This document shows positions 24,770 through 38,281 of a stretch of DNA of 64,000 nt, piece after piece (the stretch's first letter is position 1; every line of letters starts with the position of its first letter). The stretch is from NCBI RefSeq assembly GCF_002288925.2, contig NW_022098093.1, positions 315,266 to 379,265 on the forward strand, written 5' to 3'. Origin of the DNA: Delphinapterus leucas. Its lineage: Eukaryota; Chordata; Mammalia; Artiodactyla; Monodontidae. The notes under the pieces are model-generated. The model was not told where the DNA came from. It was given only the letters and a program-made list of their open reading frames with translations, and did no database searches. The position numbers and the translations under genes were made by a program.

Positions 24770-26585
24770 GGTTTTATCAGGTAATATTAGTATATGCAGA
24801 TATTAGGATATGGCATTTAGTATGTCTAGGGGAGAACATCACATCTATAAAATTTTAAAAGCTGGATCTTCTCCTTGAAGAGTAGAATAGAGTTCAGTCT
24901 TAAGCCTGTATACATAATCTTGAAGAGGAAAAGCTATCTGAGGAGAGGTGTCTGTTTTCCATCAAGATTTAAATGCAATTATAATAAAACCATGTTTGTT
25001 TGCACTAGAGTTAGATGTTTAAACAAGTCAATAAATTTTTGGAAACACAGGAAGGAAAGATGCTTTGTTTACTTTTATTTCCACATAATTTTAGTACTGA
25101 CAAAGAGTGACAGAGCGATAGCCTCAGAGACCACTAAAACCATTTCATTCACAAAATGGGTGCTTTACAAGTAAGTCCTCTGCAGACTGCTCCTCTGTCA
25201 GGGGTGCGGCTCAGGGTTCAGCAGATGGCCACTGGAGTTTGCACGCATCTGCTCATTCTCTCTCCTCCTGTCAGTACAGAACCCACTAAAGATAAAGGCT
25301 TTCATATAATAATGTTATCTGCTCACCAAGACCATGTTATATCTGGCAAGGACCAGGAAATTGGGTAGTTTTGATGAATGGGATTAAAATAGAGTCAATG
25401 TATGAAAACATTTTCACTGAATAATAGAGGCTGTATTCTACAAGAGAGAGTAGCAAATGTAAGCTCATGAACTGACTGATGTTTGAACTGAACTAAAGTA
25501 ACTCGCAAGTTAAAACACATTTGCATTTACAAAATGAGTTCCGATTTTAAAAAATTCCGAACCTGAAAAAACCTTAACTTTCTAGTACATGATTTTTCAT
25601 ATGAAAAACAATCAGACTGAAAATATTAAGCATCTGCTTGGCTCATGAAAAGTAGTTAGTTGTTAGGGTTGGCAACAGTAGAAACAGGATTTCTGCCTCT
25701 TGGGGCTTCAGACGTTTTAAAACAAGAGACATAGCAAAAAGTAAGAGTAACATAAGAAAAGCATTTATAAATTACACCTGAGTGGTCTACCCAGTCAGGT
25801 GTAAAGATGGTGAGCTAAAAAGTCTCATGGAGTAGAAAACAGGTGAATTCTGTGGGACTGGTTGTGACAGGGATGTAGGAAATAGTAGGCATCATTCATT
25901 GTGAAAGTATTGTTAAAAGAAGAATGCAGTCAGAATTCCAGGGGTGAGTTCAGACACACTGAAGAGACTAGCCTAGTGGCTTTCAATCCTTTTTAAGACA
26001 TCTATTGGAATATATTTTATTACATTTCACCTTGCTTTAATTTCAAATTTACAGATAAGTTGCTTCATGCTCTTCTCACACTCACCAGTTGTGACAGTTT
26101 TCCTTTTTTACTTTAAAATTCTCTCTTTCTCCCTGTCTCTGAATATATGGGGCTCTCTCCTGACATATCTCCATGATTCTTATAGCACTTCTTTAATGTC
26201 TGGCAGTACAGGATGGCCCAAGCATGCATCTCACTTTTTCTGGCTCAGCCCTATTATTGGCTACACTCCTTGTCCCCTTTATATGGACAACAGTTCTTCA
26301 AAAAAAAAAACTGGGCACCAGGTATATTCATACCTTCTATGCCTTACCAGTGAACAGAAGTCGAAAATATGCATATCTCTGTATCTATCTACTGAACTGA
26401 AGAGCTCTTATTGGTGTCTCTAATTTTATCCAACACATCAGTACACCGTCTAGATATTTTTTTCTTTTTAATAGTTTTAACTCCCTTCCAAAAAGGGAGA
26501 AATCTGGTCCTCATTACACATTTGCTCAAACTTAGCAAACAGAAGATATTTCAAAATTGGTAACTTATACCACTAAACAACAAAT
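24770..26585. other. Unassigned DNA
   Basis: No gene or confidently named repeat. ORFs of up to 118 codons, for example 26067-26423, lack any recognisable domain and codon pattern and are not called. Confidence 0.6.
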
Positions 26586-26822
26586 AAAAAGGAAACCTAC
26601 GGGCTTCCCTGGTGTCGCAGTGGTTGGGAGTCCGCCTGCCGATGCAGGGGACATGGGTTCGTGCCCCGGTCCGGGAGGATCCCACATGCCACAGAGCGGC
26701 TGGGCCTGTGAGCCATGGCCGCGGGGCCTGCGTGTGCAGAGCCTGTGCTCCGCAACGGGAGAGGCCACAACAGTGAAAGGCCTGCGTATCGCAAAAAATA
26801 AAAAAAAAAAAAGGAAACCTAC
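26586..26822 (+). mobile_element. CHR-type SINE (short form) with 15-bp TSD
   Basis: The body is 26601-26807, GGGCTTCCCTGGTGTCGCAG to an A-rich tail. The TSD AAAAAGGAAACCTAC is exact at 26586-26600 and 26808-26822. Confidence 0.95.
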
Positions 26823-26829
26823 TAACTAG

Positions 26830-28110
26830 AGTTCAGTATCTATTTACCTTTCTTTTTTATTTCTTTGAAATAAAATTTAATTAGAGTGAAATAAGCAAAG
26901 CTTAAATGTATAATTTAATGAGTTTTGACAAATGCATATATTGTGAAGGCAGAACATTTCCATCGCCTCAGGAAGTTAACATGTGGCTGTTTTTCATCAA
27001 TACCTTCACCCTCCACAGGGGTAAACAATGTTGTTATAATTGTTTTTTTCCATCATGGATTGGTTTTGCCTGTTTTACAATATATTACAAATGGAATCAT
27101 ACAGCATATAATTTTTTGAATTGGGTTCATTTGCCAACATTTTTTGTGAGAAGCATCTATTTTTTTTTTTTTTGCAGTAGCATCTATTTTTTTTTTTTTG
27201 CAGTAGCATCTATTTTTATATGTATTAGTAGTTTGTTTATTTTTATTGATGAGTAGTATTTTGGTATATGACTTTACCACAAAATATTCATGCATTTTCC
27301 TATGAACAGACAGCAGGGCCACTTCTCGTTTTTGACTCTGGACATTCTTGCAGCAGACTATTTGTAGACATGGAATTTCACTGATCTTGGGTAAATATCT
27401 AGGGTAGAATTTCAGAGACAGATATATACCTTCATAATAAGCAACCAAACTTTCTTTTTTTAAAAGAGGGTGTATTATTTACATTATCATCAGCATGTAA
27501 GAGAACTAGTTGTTCTGAATCCTGACCAACATTTGGTGTTAACAGGCTTTTAAATTTTAGCCATTCTAGTGAATATCTATAAATTTGACTTCAATTAAAG
27601 TTTTCCTTATGAATAATGTTGAACTTTTTTCTCATGTTTATTGCACACTTGTACATCTTTGTGAAGTATCCAAGTTTTTTACCCATTGTTTTAGATTGTC
27701 CTTTTATTGTTGAGTCTTAAGAGTACTTTATATATTTTTTATACAGGGCTTTTGTCAACTATAAATTTTGCTTGTGTATTTTATTAAGTTTCCTATTTGG
27801 ATAAAGTCTGATTTTAATGAAGTCAAATTTATCATGTTTTCTCTTTCTTATTATCCCTTTCTATGTTCTATGAAAGCTTTGTCTACCTCAGGGTGCATAA
27901 AGAATGTACTACTGTTTTTTCTAAACTTTTAGGGTTTTAACTGTTACATTTTAGTTTTGCTCCATCTCAAATGAATGTTTTTATATGCTATTAGGTGGGA
28001 TTAAGGTTTATTTATTCCCTATGTGTATCCAATTGTTGCAGGATTATTTGCTTAAAAGAATTTACCTCCCCACTGAAATGTTTTGGCACCTTTGTCAAAA
28101 ATTAAAATAA
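26830..28110 (-). mobile_element. Ancient L1, 3' UTR and ORF2 part (left half of a split element)
   Basis: A diverged minus-strand L1. Plus-strand landmarks are 'aatggaatcatacagcatataattttttg', 'ctgaccaacatttggtg', 'ccattctagtgaatatc', 'cttgtacatctttgtgaag' and 'ttttggcacctttgtcaaaaatta' at its right edge. It continues at about 29760 beyond a younger L1 insertion. A tandem duplication with T runs lies at 27153-27218. Confidence 0.75.
27153..27218. repeat. Tandem duplication of a 26-27-bp unit with poly(T)
   Basis: Units GCATCTA(T)nGCAGTA at 27153-27179 and 27180-27205, with a third partial copy from 27206. The T runs are 14 and 13 bases. Likely a slippage expansion within the old L1. Confidence 0.85.
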
Positions 28111-29745
28111 TTTTGTATGGAAACACAAAAGACCATGAATAGCAAAAGCAATCCTTAGAAAGAAAAACGGAGCTGGAGGAATCAGGCTCCCTGACTTCAG
28201 ACTATACTACAAACCTACAGTAATGTATACAGTATGGTACTGGCACAAAAACAGAAATATAGATCCATGGAACAGGATAGAAAGCCCAGAGATAAACCCA
28301 CGCATATATGGTCACCTTATCTTTGATAAAGGAAGCAAGAATATATAATGGAGAATAGACAGCCTCTTCAATAAGTGGTGCTGGGAAAACTGGATGGCTA
28401 CATATAAAAGAATGAAATTAGAACACTCCCTAACACCATACACAAAAATAAAGCCAAAATGGATTAAAGACCTAAATGTAAGGCCAGACAGTATAAAACT
28501 CTTAGAGGAAAACATAGGCAGAACACTCTATGACATAAATCACAGCAGGATCCTTTTTGACCCACCTCCTAGAGAAATGGAAATAAAAACAAAAATAAAC
28601 AAATGGGACCTAATGAAACTTCAAAGCTTTTGCACAGCAAAGGAAACCATAAACAAGACGGAAAGACAACCCTCAGAATGGGAGAAAATATTTGTAAATG
28701 AAGCAACTGACAAAGGATTAATCTCCAAAATATACAAGCAGCTCATGCAGCTCAATATCATAAAACAAACAACCCAAAAATGGGCAGAAGACTTAAATAG
28801 ACACTTCTCCAAAGAAGATATACACATTGCCAACAAACACATGAAAGGATGCTCACCATCACTAATCATTAGAAATGCAAATCAAAACTACAATGAGGTA
28901 TCACCTCACACTGGTCAGAATGGTCATCATCAAAAAACGTCTACATCAATAAATGCTGGAGAGGATGTGGAGAAAAGGGAACCCTTTTGCACTGTTGGTG
29001 GGAATGTAAATTGATATAGCCACTATGGAGAACAGTATGGAGGTTCCTTAAAAAACTAAAAGTAGAACTACCATATGACCCAGCAATCCCACTACTGGGC
29101 ATATACCCTGAGAAAACCATAATTCAAAAAGAGTCATGTACCACAATGTTCATTGCAGCTCTATTTACAATAGCCAGGACATGGAAGCAATCTAAGTGTC
29201 CACCGACAGATGAATGGATAAAGATGTGGCACATATACAGAATGGAATATTACTCAGCCATAAAAAGAAACAAAACTGAGTTATTTGTAGTGAGGTGGAT
29301 GGACCTAGTGTCTGTTATACAGAGTGAAGTAAGTCAGAAAGAGAAAAACAAATACTGTAGGCTAATGAAGATATATAGAATCTTAAAAAAAAAAAAAGTT
29401 CTGATGAATCTAGGGGCAGGACAGGAATAAAGATGCAGATGTAAAGAATGGACTTGAGGACACAGCGAGGGGGAAAGGTAAGCTGGGACGAAGTGAGAGA
29501 GTAGCATTGACATACATACACTACCAAATGTAAAATAGATAGCTAGCAGGAAGCAGCTGCATCGCACAGGGAGATCAGCTCAGTGCTTTGTGACCACCTA
29601 GAGGGACAGATAGGGAGGGTGGGAGGGAGACGCAAGAGGGAGGAGATATGGGGATATATGTATACGTATAGCTGATTCACTTTGTTATACAGCAGAAACT
29701 AACAAAACATTGCAAAGCAATTATACTCCAATAAAGATGTTAAAA
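28111..29745 (+). mobile_element. LINE-1, 1.6 kb, 5'-truncated, ORF2 broken
   Basis: Starts inside ORF2 (TGTATGGAAACACAAAAGACC) and ends in a 3' UTR with AATAAAGATGTTAAA. An open stretch at 28394-29014 gives ORF2p sequence [20 protein letters not shown] through [20 protein letters not shown], then shifts frame near 28868, where two bases of the usual TTAGAGAAATGC are missing. The last ORF2 segment resumes in another frame at 29146-29430 and contains MEYYSAIKRNKTELF. It splits an older minus-strand L1. The TSD is weak, around TAAAATAATTTT versus TAAAATATTTTT. Confidence 0.95.
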
Positions 29746-29759
29746 AATAATAAAATATT

Positions 29760-30480
29760 TTTTAATTAAATTAATTTATAAGTGTTTGTCTATTCCTGGA
29801 TTCTTTATTCTCTATTGATTTATTCTGTTCTCATCCAATAACACACTATCTTCATTATGTAGTTATGTTATAATTTAAGTTTCTCAACTTTTGTACATCT
29901 GAATGTGTCTTCCTTATGCTTTCATTTTCTAAGAATGTGTCCTGGCCTTTCTCTTGGTTTCCCTGCCCACCCCCCTTTTAATTAGACTGTTCTTCACATC
30001 ATTATTCCTCTAGGTACAATATGTCCTTTTTCTGTAGTGATTTCAATATTTTTCCCTTAGCCTCTGGTTTGCTGTACTTTACGTGGTTTTCTTTTTACTT
30101 ATCCTTCTGGCAGTTCACTGATCTTCTTTCATCTATAAATTTAATCTTTTCACCAAATTCTAAGAATTATTGGTGTTAATTTTTCCATTGTGTTTCTCAC
30201 CCTTTCTTTCAGTCCTCTCATTCTACATTTGAGAGATGTGTATGTTAGACTGATATTATCACAAAGGTCATGGATGCATGTTATTTTTCTCTCTCCCTCT
30301 CTCTTTTTCACTTTTTACTTCTGTATTTGATTTTCAGATTAGGTCATTTCTTTTGACCTATTTTCAAGAACAAGGATTATTTATTCTTGCAGCTTCTAAC
30401 TGGATTGTCATAATCTAGTGAATCATGTTGAGCTTTTCACTTCTACTATTTTCATTTTTAAAACAGGTTTTATAGTAAAT
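29760..30480 (-). mobile_element. Ancient L1 (right half of the split element) and further L1M-like sequence
   Basis: 'gtgtttgtctattcctggattctttattctctattgattta' continues the ORF2 sequence broken at 28110, followed by 'ttatgtagttatgttataatttaag'. About 30200-30470 looks like the antisense of an old L1 5' region ('ctgtatttgattttcagattaggtcatttcttttgacctattttcaag'). The two parts may be separate fragments. Confidence 0.6.
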
Positions 30481-30544
30481 GTTTTTGGTTGCTCTAAAAA
30501 TAAGAAGCACGTCAACAAGGAAAGAAAAAAATGTCTTTCCACAA

Positions 30545-32165
<1,621 letters not shown>

Positions 32166-33950
32166 TTGCAGGGGGTAGGGTGGGAGAACCAGCCATGGGG
32201 GTCCAGACTTGCTGGGGCTTACTTGCCCCCCAGCGGGTCATTATTACCACCAAAAGCCTCCAGGACTCACTTCCCTCCAGAGAACAGAGGTGATAAATGT
32301 GAGGGGCACTTGGGCCTTTCTTCTTCTAGTCAGGGTCTAAGGGTGTCTTTCTGCAATCCATCATCCTAATGTGTCCTGGGTCCCAGGAATTGGGAGGGAA
32401 ATAGGGGTAGGTTCTTAGTATTTAGGAGTTGATCTTGTCATTGGCCTTAGTGTAAAGACATAATTTTATTGTCATGAATTTAGATATAAATGTAATGTGT
32501 TAAAATAAGACAAGACACCCATATGCAAGTAGCCATAAACAATTGGAAATACACACTTTGCATTCATTCATGAGCAGAGAAAGTATGAAGACTGAGAAAT
32601 AAAACGTGAAGAACTCAGACGTTTAATGAGTAAGAGAAGAAAGCAGAACTGGCTTCCAGGAAGTCAAGGAAAATGTGGGCTTGGAAACAACTATTAGTCT
32701 TGTGATTTGTGAATCCCTGATAGTTTTGATAGTTCAAAGTAAGGAATTTGGAAGATGGGGGAGTTAAGGAAAGAATAAAGAGCATGGAAATGTAGTGATT
32801 GTGAGATATTAATCCTTAGATATTAGTCATTTAAAAGGAGGGCTGTAGTTTAAACATAAAATGACAGCATCAGGGTTGAGTCGTTACCTCTGTGTTAGTT
32901 GATTATTTACCTGTTTGATGCAATTTAAAGTTACAAAGGAGAATCAGAAATGAAGCATACAGGGCTCAGTTTGGGCTATAACTGAAAACTTAAGTAGAGA
33001 AATTAGTTTTTGGAAGTAGTGCAAATGCTTTTTGCCCTGAGGCTAGAGGGTAGGAAAAAGGAGCTACCAAAGTAGAGAATGAGGACAGACATCACTTTAG
33101 ATAACTTTGATTTCTCAATAAATTAATATCAGTGAATATGAAACTAAGAAAAGTGGAAAAGTTTTGGAACACATATTGTGGAAGTACAGCCAAAGATGAT
33201 GGAAGTATTTTCAAAATCTTTTAGGGTCTAATAGATCTTAGTATCATTCACATAGTAAGAGCTCAAAATGTTGATATATGATATTCATGAGATAAGCATT
33301 CTGTTTAAATAAGAACAAAACTAGACCAGCTAATGAATTATCCATAATAAAGAAAGCTGTCCTAGAGGAGAACAGATTTCCATCCTTCTTCCTCCTAATT
33401 CTACACTGATGATTTTTAAAACATGCTTACACATAAGTTTATCATCACTTATTATCCAAAGTGATTTTTAAAATCATTTCACTTGAGCATAGTTCCTGCA
33501 GAATATATTTTCCTTAATTCCCCTACAACTTTCTTTTTCTTTTCTTGATTATTAGCTTTTTATTAAGATCCAAATATATATAGCATATGAGGTAAACAAA
33601 GTTTAAAGAAATCACCATTCCAATAAAGCATTCTTTTAAAGTCTAACATTCATAAATACAGAATACTGATATACTATGCATTCTAGTAATGATGGACAAT
33701 ATATATAAGTAAAAAACTCTGTACCAACAATCTAGGTTTGTATAATTAAGATATTGTATAAATTCAATTCTGCAGAATTTCTTCAAATAAAGGTGTTATA
33801 AGCATTCAGTTGTGACAGAGGCATCATCCTTTGTATCAGACCACACAAAGATATCCCAGAATATCAACTTAAGTGTACATAAATTTTTTGTAGTCCTTTG
33901 AATGTGTAAAGCTGAATCTATGCAAAATGTTCCTCTTCTGCTTAAGAGGG
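32166..33950. other. Unassigned DNA
   Basis: After the SPG7 similarity ends there is about 250 bp of G-rich non-coding sequence (to about 32400) that I cannot match to the SPG7 coding region; it could be retained transcript sequence or unrelated flank. The rest is AT-rich with no gene recognised. Confidence 0.6.
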
Positions 33951-33954
33951 TATG

Positions 33955-34125
33955 ACTCTTACACAGATGTAGAGAACAAACGTATGGACACCAAGGGGGG
34001 AAAGTGGTGGGGGTGGGGGTGGTAATGGGATGAATTGGGAGATTGGTATTGACATGTATACACTAATATGTATATAATGGATAAATAATAAGAACCTGCT
34101 GTATAAAAAATAAAATTAAAAGAGG
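33955..34125 (+). mobile_element. LINE-1 3' UTR fragment
   Basis: The G-rich block at 33995-34023 with ATGAATTGGGAGATTGGTATTGAC, then ACACTAATATGTATATAATGG and 'aataagaacctgctgtat', match the cetartiodactyl L1 3' UTR seen also at 50485-50800. It ends abruptly in AAAAAATAAAATTAAAAG before the usual L1 3' terminus, so it is internally truncated or prematurely polyadenylated. Confidence 0.8.
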
Positions 34126-34557
34126 ATGTGACTATTTTTGGGTGGTAATAGGACACGTGGATGACCACAGCACAGCCACGAAGAGTTGTAATTTACCCTT
34201 CATTTCTTGAGAACAAAGTCCCAGGGATTAAATTTTGAAGGATAAAATTAGTGGAAATCTTTAGAAGAAACAAACAAAAAAACCCCAGCTCAGCTAATGT
34301 TATAGTTAACATTGTTCACATTAGTCATTGGGATTGTTAACTGAGAACTTCAAATTAGTTCAATTGAACAACTAGACTTAGATTACGTTTATCCTGATAT
34401 TATAAAGCAAAAAATATGAAAATTATATTTCCCTAGTTTTTAATATTTCATTACCTTTCCTATAGGAGTTCCTCAATTTTTTTGCCAAATTCTCTATCCG
34501 CCCCCCCAAAAAAAATTCTGCTATAACATATATTAGAGTTTTTCTTTTTCCTGAATT

Positions 34558-34958
34558 TCCTTTTATATTTCTTTTTTTTTCTAAATTTTTTAAAAAATTT
34601 ATTTATTTTATTTAGTTTTGGCTGTGTTGGGTCTTTGTTGCTGTGTGCGGGCTTTCTCTAGTTGCTGCGAGCGGGGGCTACTCTTCGTTGCGGTGTGCGG
34701 GCTTCTCATTGTCGTGGCTTCTCTTGTTGCAGAGCACGGGCTCTAGGCGCGCAGCTTCAGTAGTTGTGACACGTGGGCTTCAGTAGTTGTGGCTCACAGG
34801 CCCTAGAGCGCAGGCTCTGTAGTTGTGGCACATGGGCTTAGTTGCTTTGTGGCATGTGGGATTTTCCCGGACCAGGGCTTGAACCCGTGTCCCCAGCAAT
34901 GGCAGGTGGATTCTTAACCACTGCACCACCAGGGAAACCCTCCTTTTCTATTTCTTTT
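34558..34958 (-). mobile_element. CHR-type SINE (long form) with 18-bp TSD
   Basis: The body is about 34576-34940; the head (GGGTTTCCCTGGTGGTGCAGTGG, reverse strand) is at the right edge and the TTGGCTGTGTTGGGTC-complement tail at the left. The TSD TCCTTTTATATTTCTTTT at 34558-34575 and TCCTTTTCTATTTCTTTT at 34941-34958 differ at one base. It carries an internal duplication of the AGTAGTTGTGnC unit compared with the copy at 12455-12731. Confidence 0.93.
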
Positions 34959-35594
34959 CCTTTTTTTTCTTTTTCTTTCCTCCTACCTTCATTTTGTCTT
35001 TTCTTTCTTCCTTAGAGGACCATATTTTCCTCTTTAAATATATTTTCTTTATATTTTTTCCTCACCTCCAAACATTGTCTCTATTACCCATTTTAGCATA
35101 TTGACTTTGTTACTGTAACTTCATATTAAATGCTTATCTCAAATGTTAGGTGCTCTGGGGCAATTTATATTTAACAGTGAGGCACTGAGAATCAGCTTAG
35201 AACTTCCTTCACTACACACCATCCACATCACTGATTGATTGGGTCAGGACCAAAAATAAAGAGAATTTTTGGTTGTATTTGCTTTCCAGAAAATAATAAC
35301 TTCACCATTTGTTTCTATTATAATATAAGTTTGGTTGTTATCTTTCTAGATGTTGAACTAGAGAATGAGTGCTGGGCATCAAACTACTTAGATCAAATCA
35401 TCTTAGCTTCTTGCTTTTTCATGGAGTTAGGAATGTGGGTCCTACCTAATTCTTTCCAATGGATAAGCAACAAAGACAACAAAAGAGGAGAACTTACTTA
35501 TTTTCTTTGGTTATTGGTCAAAAATAAATGGTTTGCAGGCTTTCTCTGCCTTATAAACCTTTAGGTGGTAGCAAGTCATTTAGTTCAGTATAAA

Positions 35595-35636
35595 TTGGCA
35601 CATGGAATAAAACTGCAATTTTATTCCATGTGCCAA
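35595..35636. repeat. Perfect 18-bp inverted repeat with 6-nt loop
   Basis: Left arm TTGGCACATGGAATAAAA (35595-35612), loop CTGCAA, right arm TTTTATTCCATGTGCCAA (35619-35636). Both arms are fully complementary. It is too short for a typical microRNA precursor. No known element assigned. Confidence 0.97.
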
Positions 35637-38227
35637 AATGGAAATGCAAAATCAGGGCTAGAAAGTTAGAAATAACATGAATGAGTAAATATGTAAATAA
35701 AGGGAGATGAGATATCTCAGTATAACCCAAAGAGGTCTTTTTTTTTCCTCTTTGTAAGTTTGTACTTTGGGTGGTAGAATTAAGCTGCCTCACTCATTTC
35801 TTTTGATATGAATTTACTTATATTAAACTGAAGGACTTTGAGACTCACAAATGGATTTTTCCAAAAAGACTCCTCCGATTTACATCATGCACTCAGAGTT
35901 CAGTTCAGGATCAATGCTTTCATTCGTGGAGAGGCTCTATCACTTTCTGGAAGTAATAGTTCCTGGAATGGTAAAACATTTCACATTTGATATTGGTGGT
36001 AAACTAGAATTTATGCCTTATCCTGGTTGGCACTGAGAGCCCCATATTCCCTCTCCAGCCTGACTGTTGCCCTGACCAGAAAGAATATGTTTTCACTGTT
36101 TAGCCAAGTTACATCTGAGATGGTTGCCAGAGTTTAGGAAGCACTTATCTAGCCTTCTTCAGTTTCACACACAAAGAATGAGCGGGTAACATTTACTATG
36201 AATAAATCAATAAGACTGATGTACTAGAAATGCTGTTTGAAAAGGGCAGCAGCTTTCTAAAAGCTTTGGAAGCTAACTTTTAACTTTAGAGAGAGAGGTG
36301 AAAGTTGAAATTCAGATAGTGGGATTATAACCATTATCCTTTTTTATGTGTATAAGAGGAACTATAACTCACTAGGACTTACAGCAACAGTAAGAAATTT
36401 TCCAAGAGATGAGGAAGCATGATAATCACTCATTCGTGCTTCAAGACATTTTGTTCATTCTGTTTTTAAAAAAGCTATTTATTTTGTGCAGTGTCCATGT
36501 ATTGGTCTGGAATTAGAGTAAACCTTAATATATGACAATGATTGTAATAGAGCTATGAGAGCAGAAACCATTCTTTATAATCTTGAAATGTGATTCTGTA
36601 CAGAATCGACTTTCTTTAATAAAATCAGAATAAATAGTAGACATTTCTACCCCATAACATATTATTTCCTGATTAAATAATAATCACAAGGTACGTTTTG
36701 GTAAGGATATTTATGAAGCAATAATTTGTGACAGTGATGATACTTTTTGGTTTACAGCCCTTAAAGAGGTACTGGAATTTTGACTTCAAAAAGCATTTTG
36801 GGGAATGCAATGTTTGTAGCTATAAATAATAAGAAATTGCAGAATACAAAATAACACCTGTGGAACATTTTTGAAGTATTTTACAGGGAAATGATCTATT
36901 TCTAGAACCAATGAAATAGTGGTACTGCAGGTAACAGAGCTAATCCATTTTTAAAAATCATGTTTAGAAGATAAGGAGTATAGAGATACTGGTTGCTAAG
37001 GCTTACCACAGCTCCCCAAAAATGTTTATTCTTCTACATCAAACTTTGCAAGCGTTCCCCCAAAACTAGGCAAACAGCATTCGATTTCAGGCTGCTTTAT
37101 TCCTTAAGCAGATAAGAGGTATATTTGAAGCCTCTCTGTTTCTTTGGTAGATTGATTTTCACCATAATTCTAAGGGCTTGAAAATGTATGTTTTATTTTC
37201 TGGTTTATTCCATACAGAAGAGGTAATAGTAACAGAGTTAGTAGAGAAAACAGGGTTTAAAAGTTAAGATACCTGGGTTTTTGTCACTTTTTAAAATGAT
37301 ATAAAAATTGCAGATGTGCTATATCTAAAGCATTATTTTAGATTCTGAAGAGATGGAACAAGTGGGGAGGTTGTGGACAGTGTGATACGTGATGAAAGTA
37401 TGGCCTCTGTCCTTCCTCTAAGCATCTTACAGTATAATGGAAAAATCAGACAAGTGCACACATCAGATGAGAGTAATTTAAATAGAGGACTACAGAGTAT
37501 GGATTGAGAGGAGACAAAGCTAGGTTTTATGTTGCCATTTTGAATGCACTCATATGGCACAGGTATTTCTCCTGTGCATTAAGAATGCATAGAGTTAACT
37601 GGATATGATAAGATCAAATGAGTAAAGACTACTGTTTGTGTTGTACCAACAACTCTTTGGAGGAGAGGAAGGAGAGTAACTAGGGCAAAAGGTTCATATT
37701 ATACTTATATCAGGGAAATTGTCATGACGTTTCCAATTCAGAACCTCCGTTCTAGCAGCAAAGTTCCTTTTTTCTGCTACATAATTTATCATTCCCGTCT
37801 TTCACCATTTACAGAGCTGCTAATATTTTGTTTGAATCCTCCTAAACAATTCATTTTTCTCTCTCAGCTGGCATACTCAGCAAACAGAAACCTGGTGATT
37901 AGCAGAACGACAAACATTTTCTAACACATGCTCTTTGGGGACCTTATGACCTTCAAGAACATATTCCAAGGATATTAATACATTTATTCCAGCAAATAAG
38001 GACCTCCCTAGAGGACACATTTGCTACCTTAACTTGAAGATCTTCTCAATGTGGTTACACAGATATGAAAAATCTCTGTCATTCAAATTCTTACGGGAGA
38101 AGGGAGTTTTTACTAGTTGGAAACTCCCTAGCATATTTTTTTTCCCCGAAATGTAAAACTTTTTCATATAATGATTGTTGGTAACCAATGATCTTAGAAA
38201 TGAAGCTACTGTGTTATAGCAGAACAA

Positions 38228-38281
38228 TCTCTTTCTCTCTCTGACCCTCTCTTCTCTGTCAATTTCTCTTTCTCTCTGTCT
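38228..38281. repeat. CT-rich tract
   Basis: Interrupted polypyrimidine sequence of TCTCTTTCTCTCTCTGACCC type, ending TTTCTCTCTGTCT. Confidence 0.8.

Noticed and set aside
28394..29014. 206-codon open frame as a candidate gene
   Set aside because: L1 ORF2p fragment, frameshifted at about 28868 and truncated at the 5' side.
35235..35564. 109-codon ORF in unique-looking DNA
   Set aside because: AT-biased composition and no domain; length is not unusual for chance in this window.
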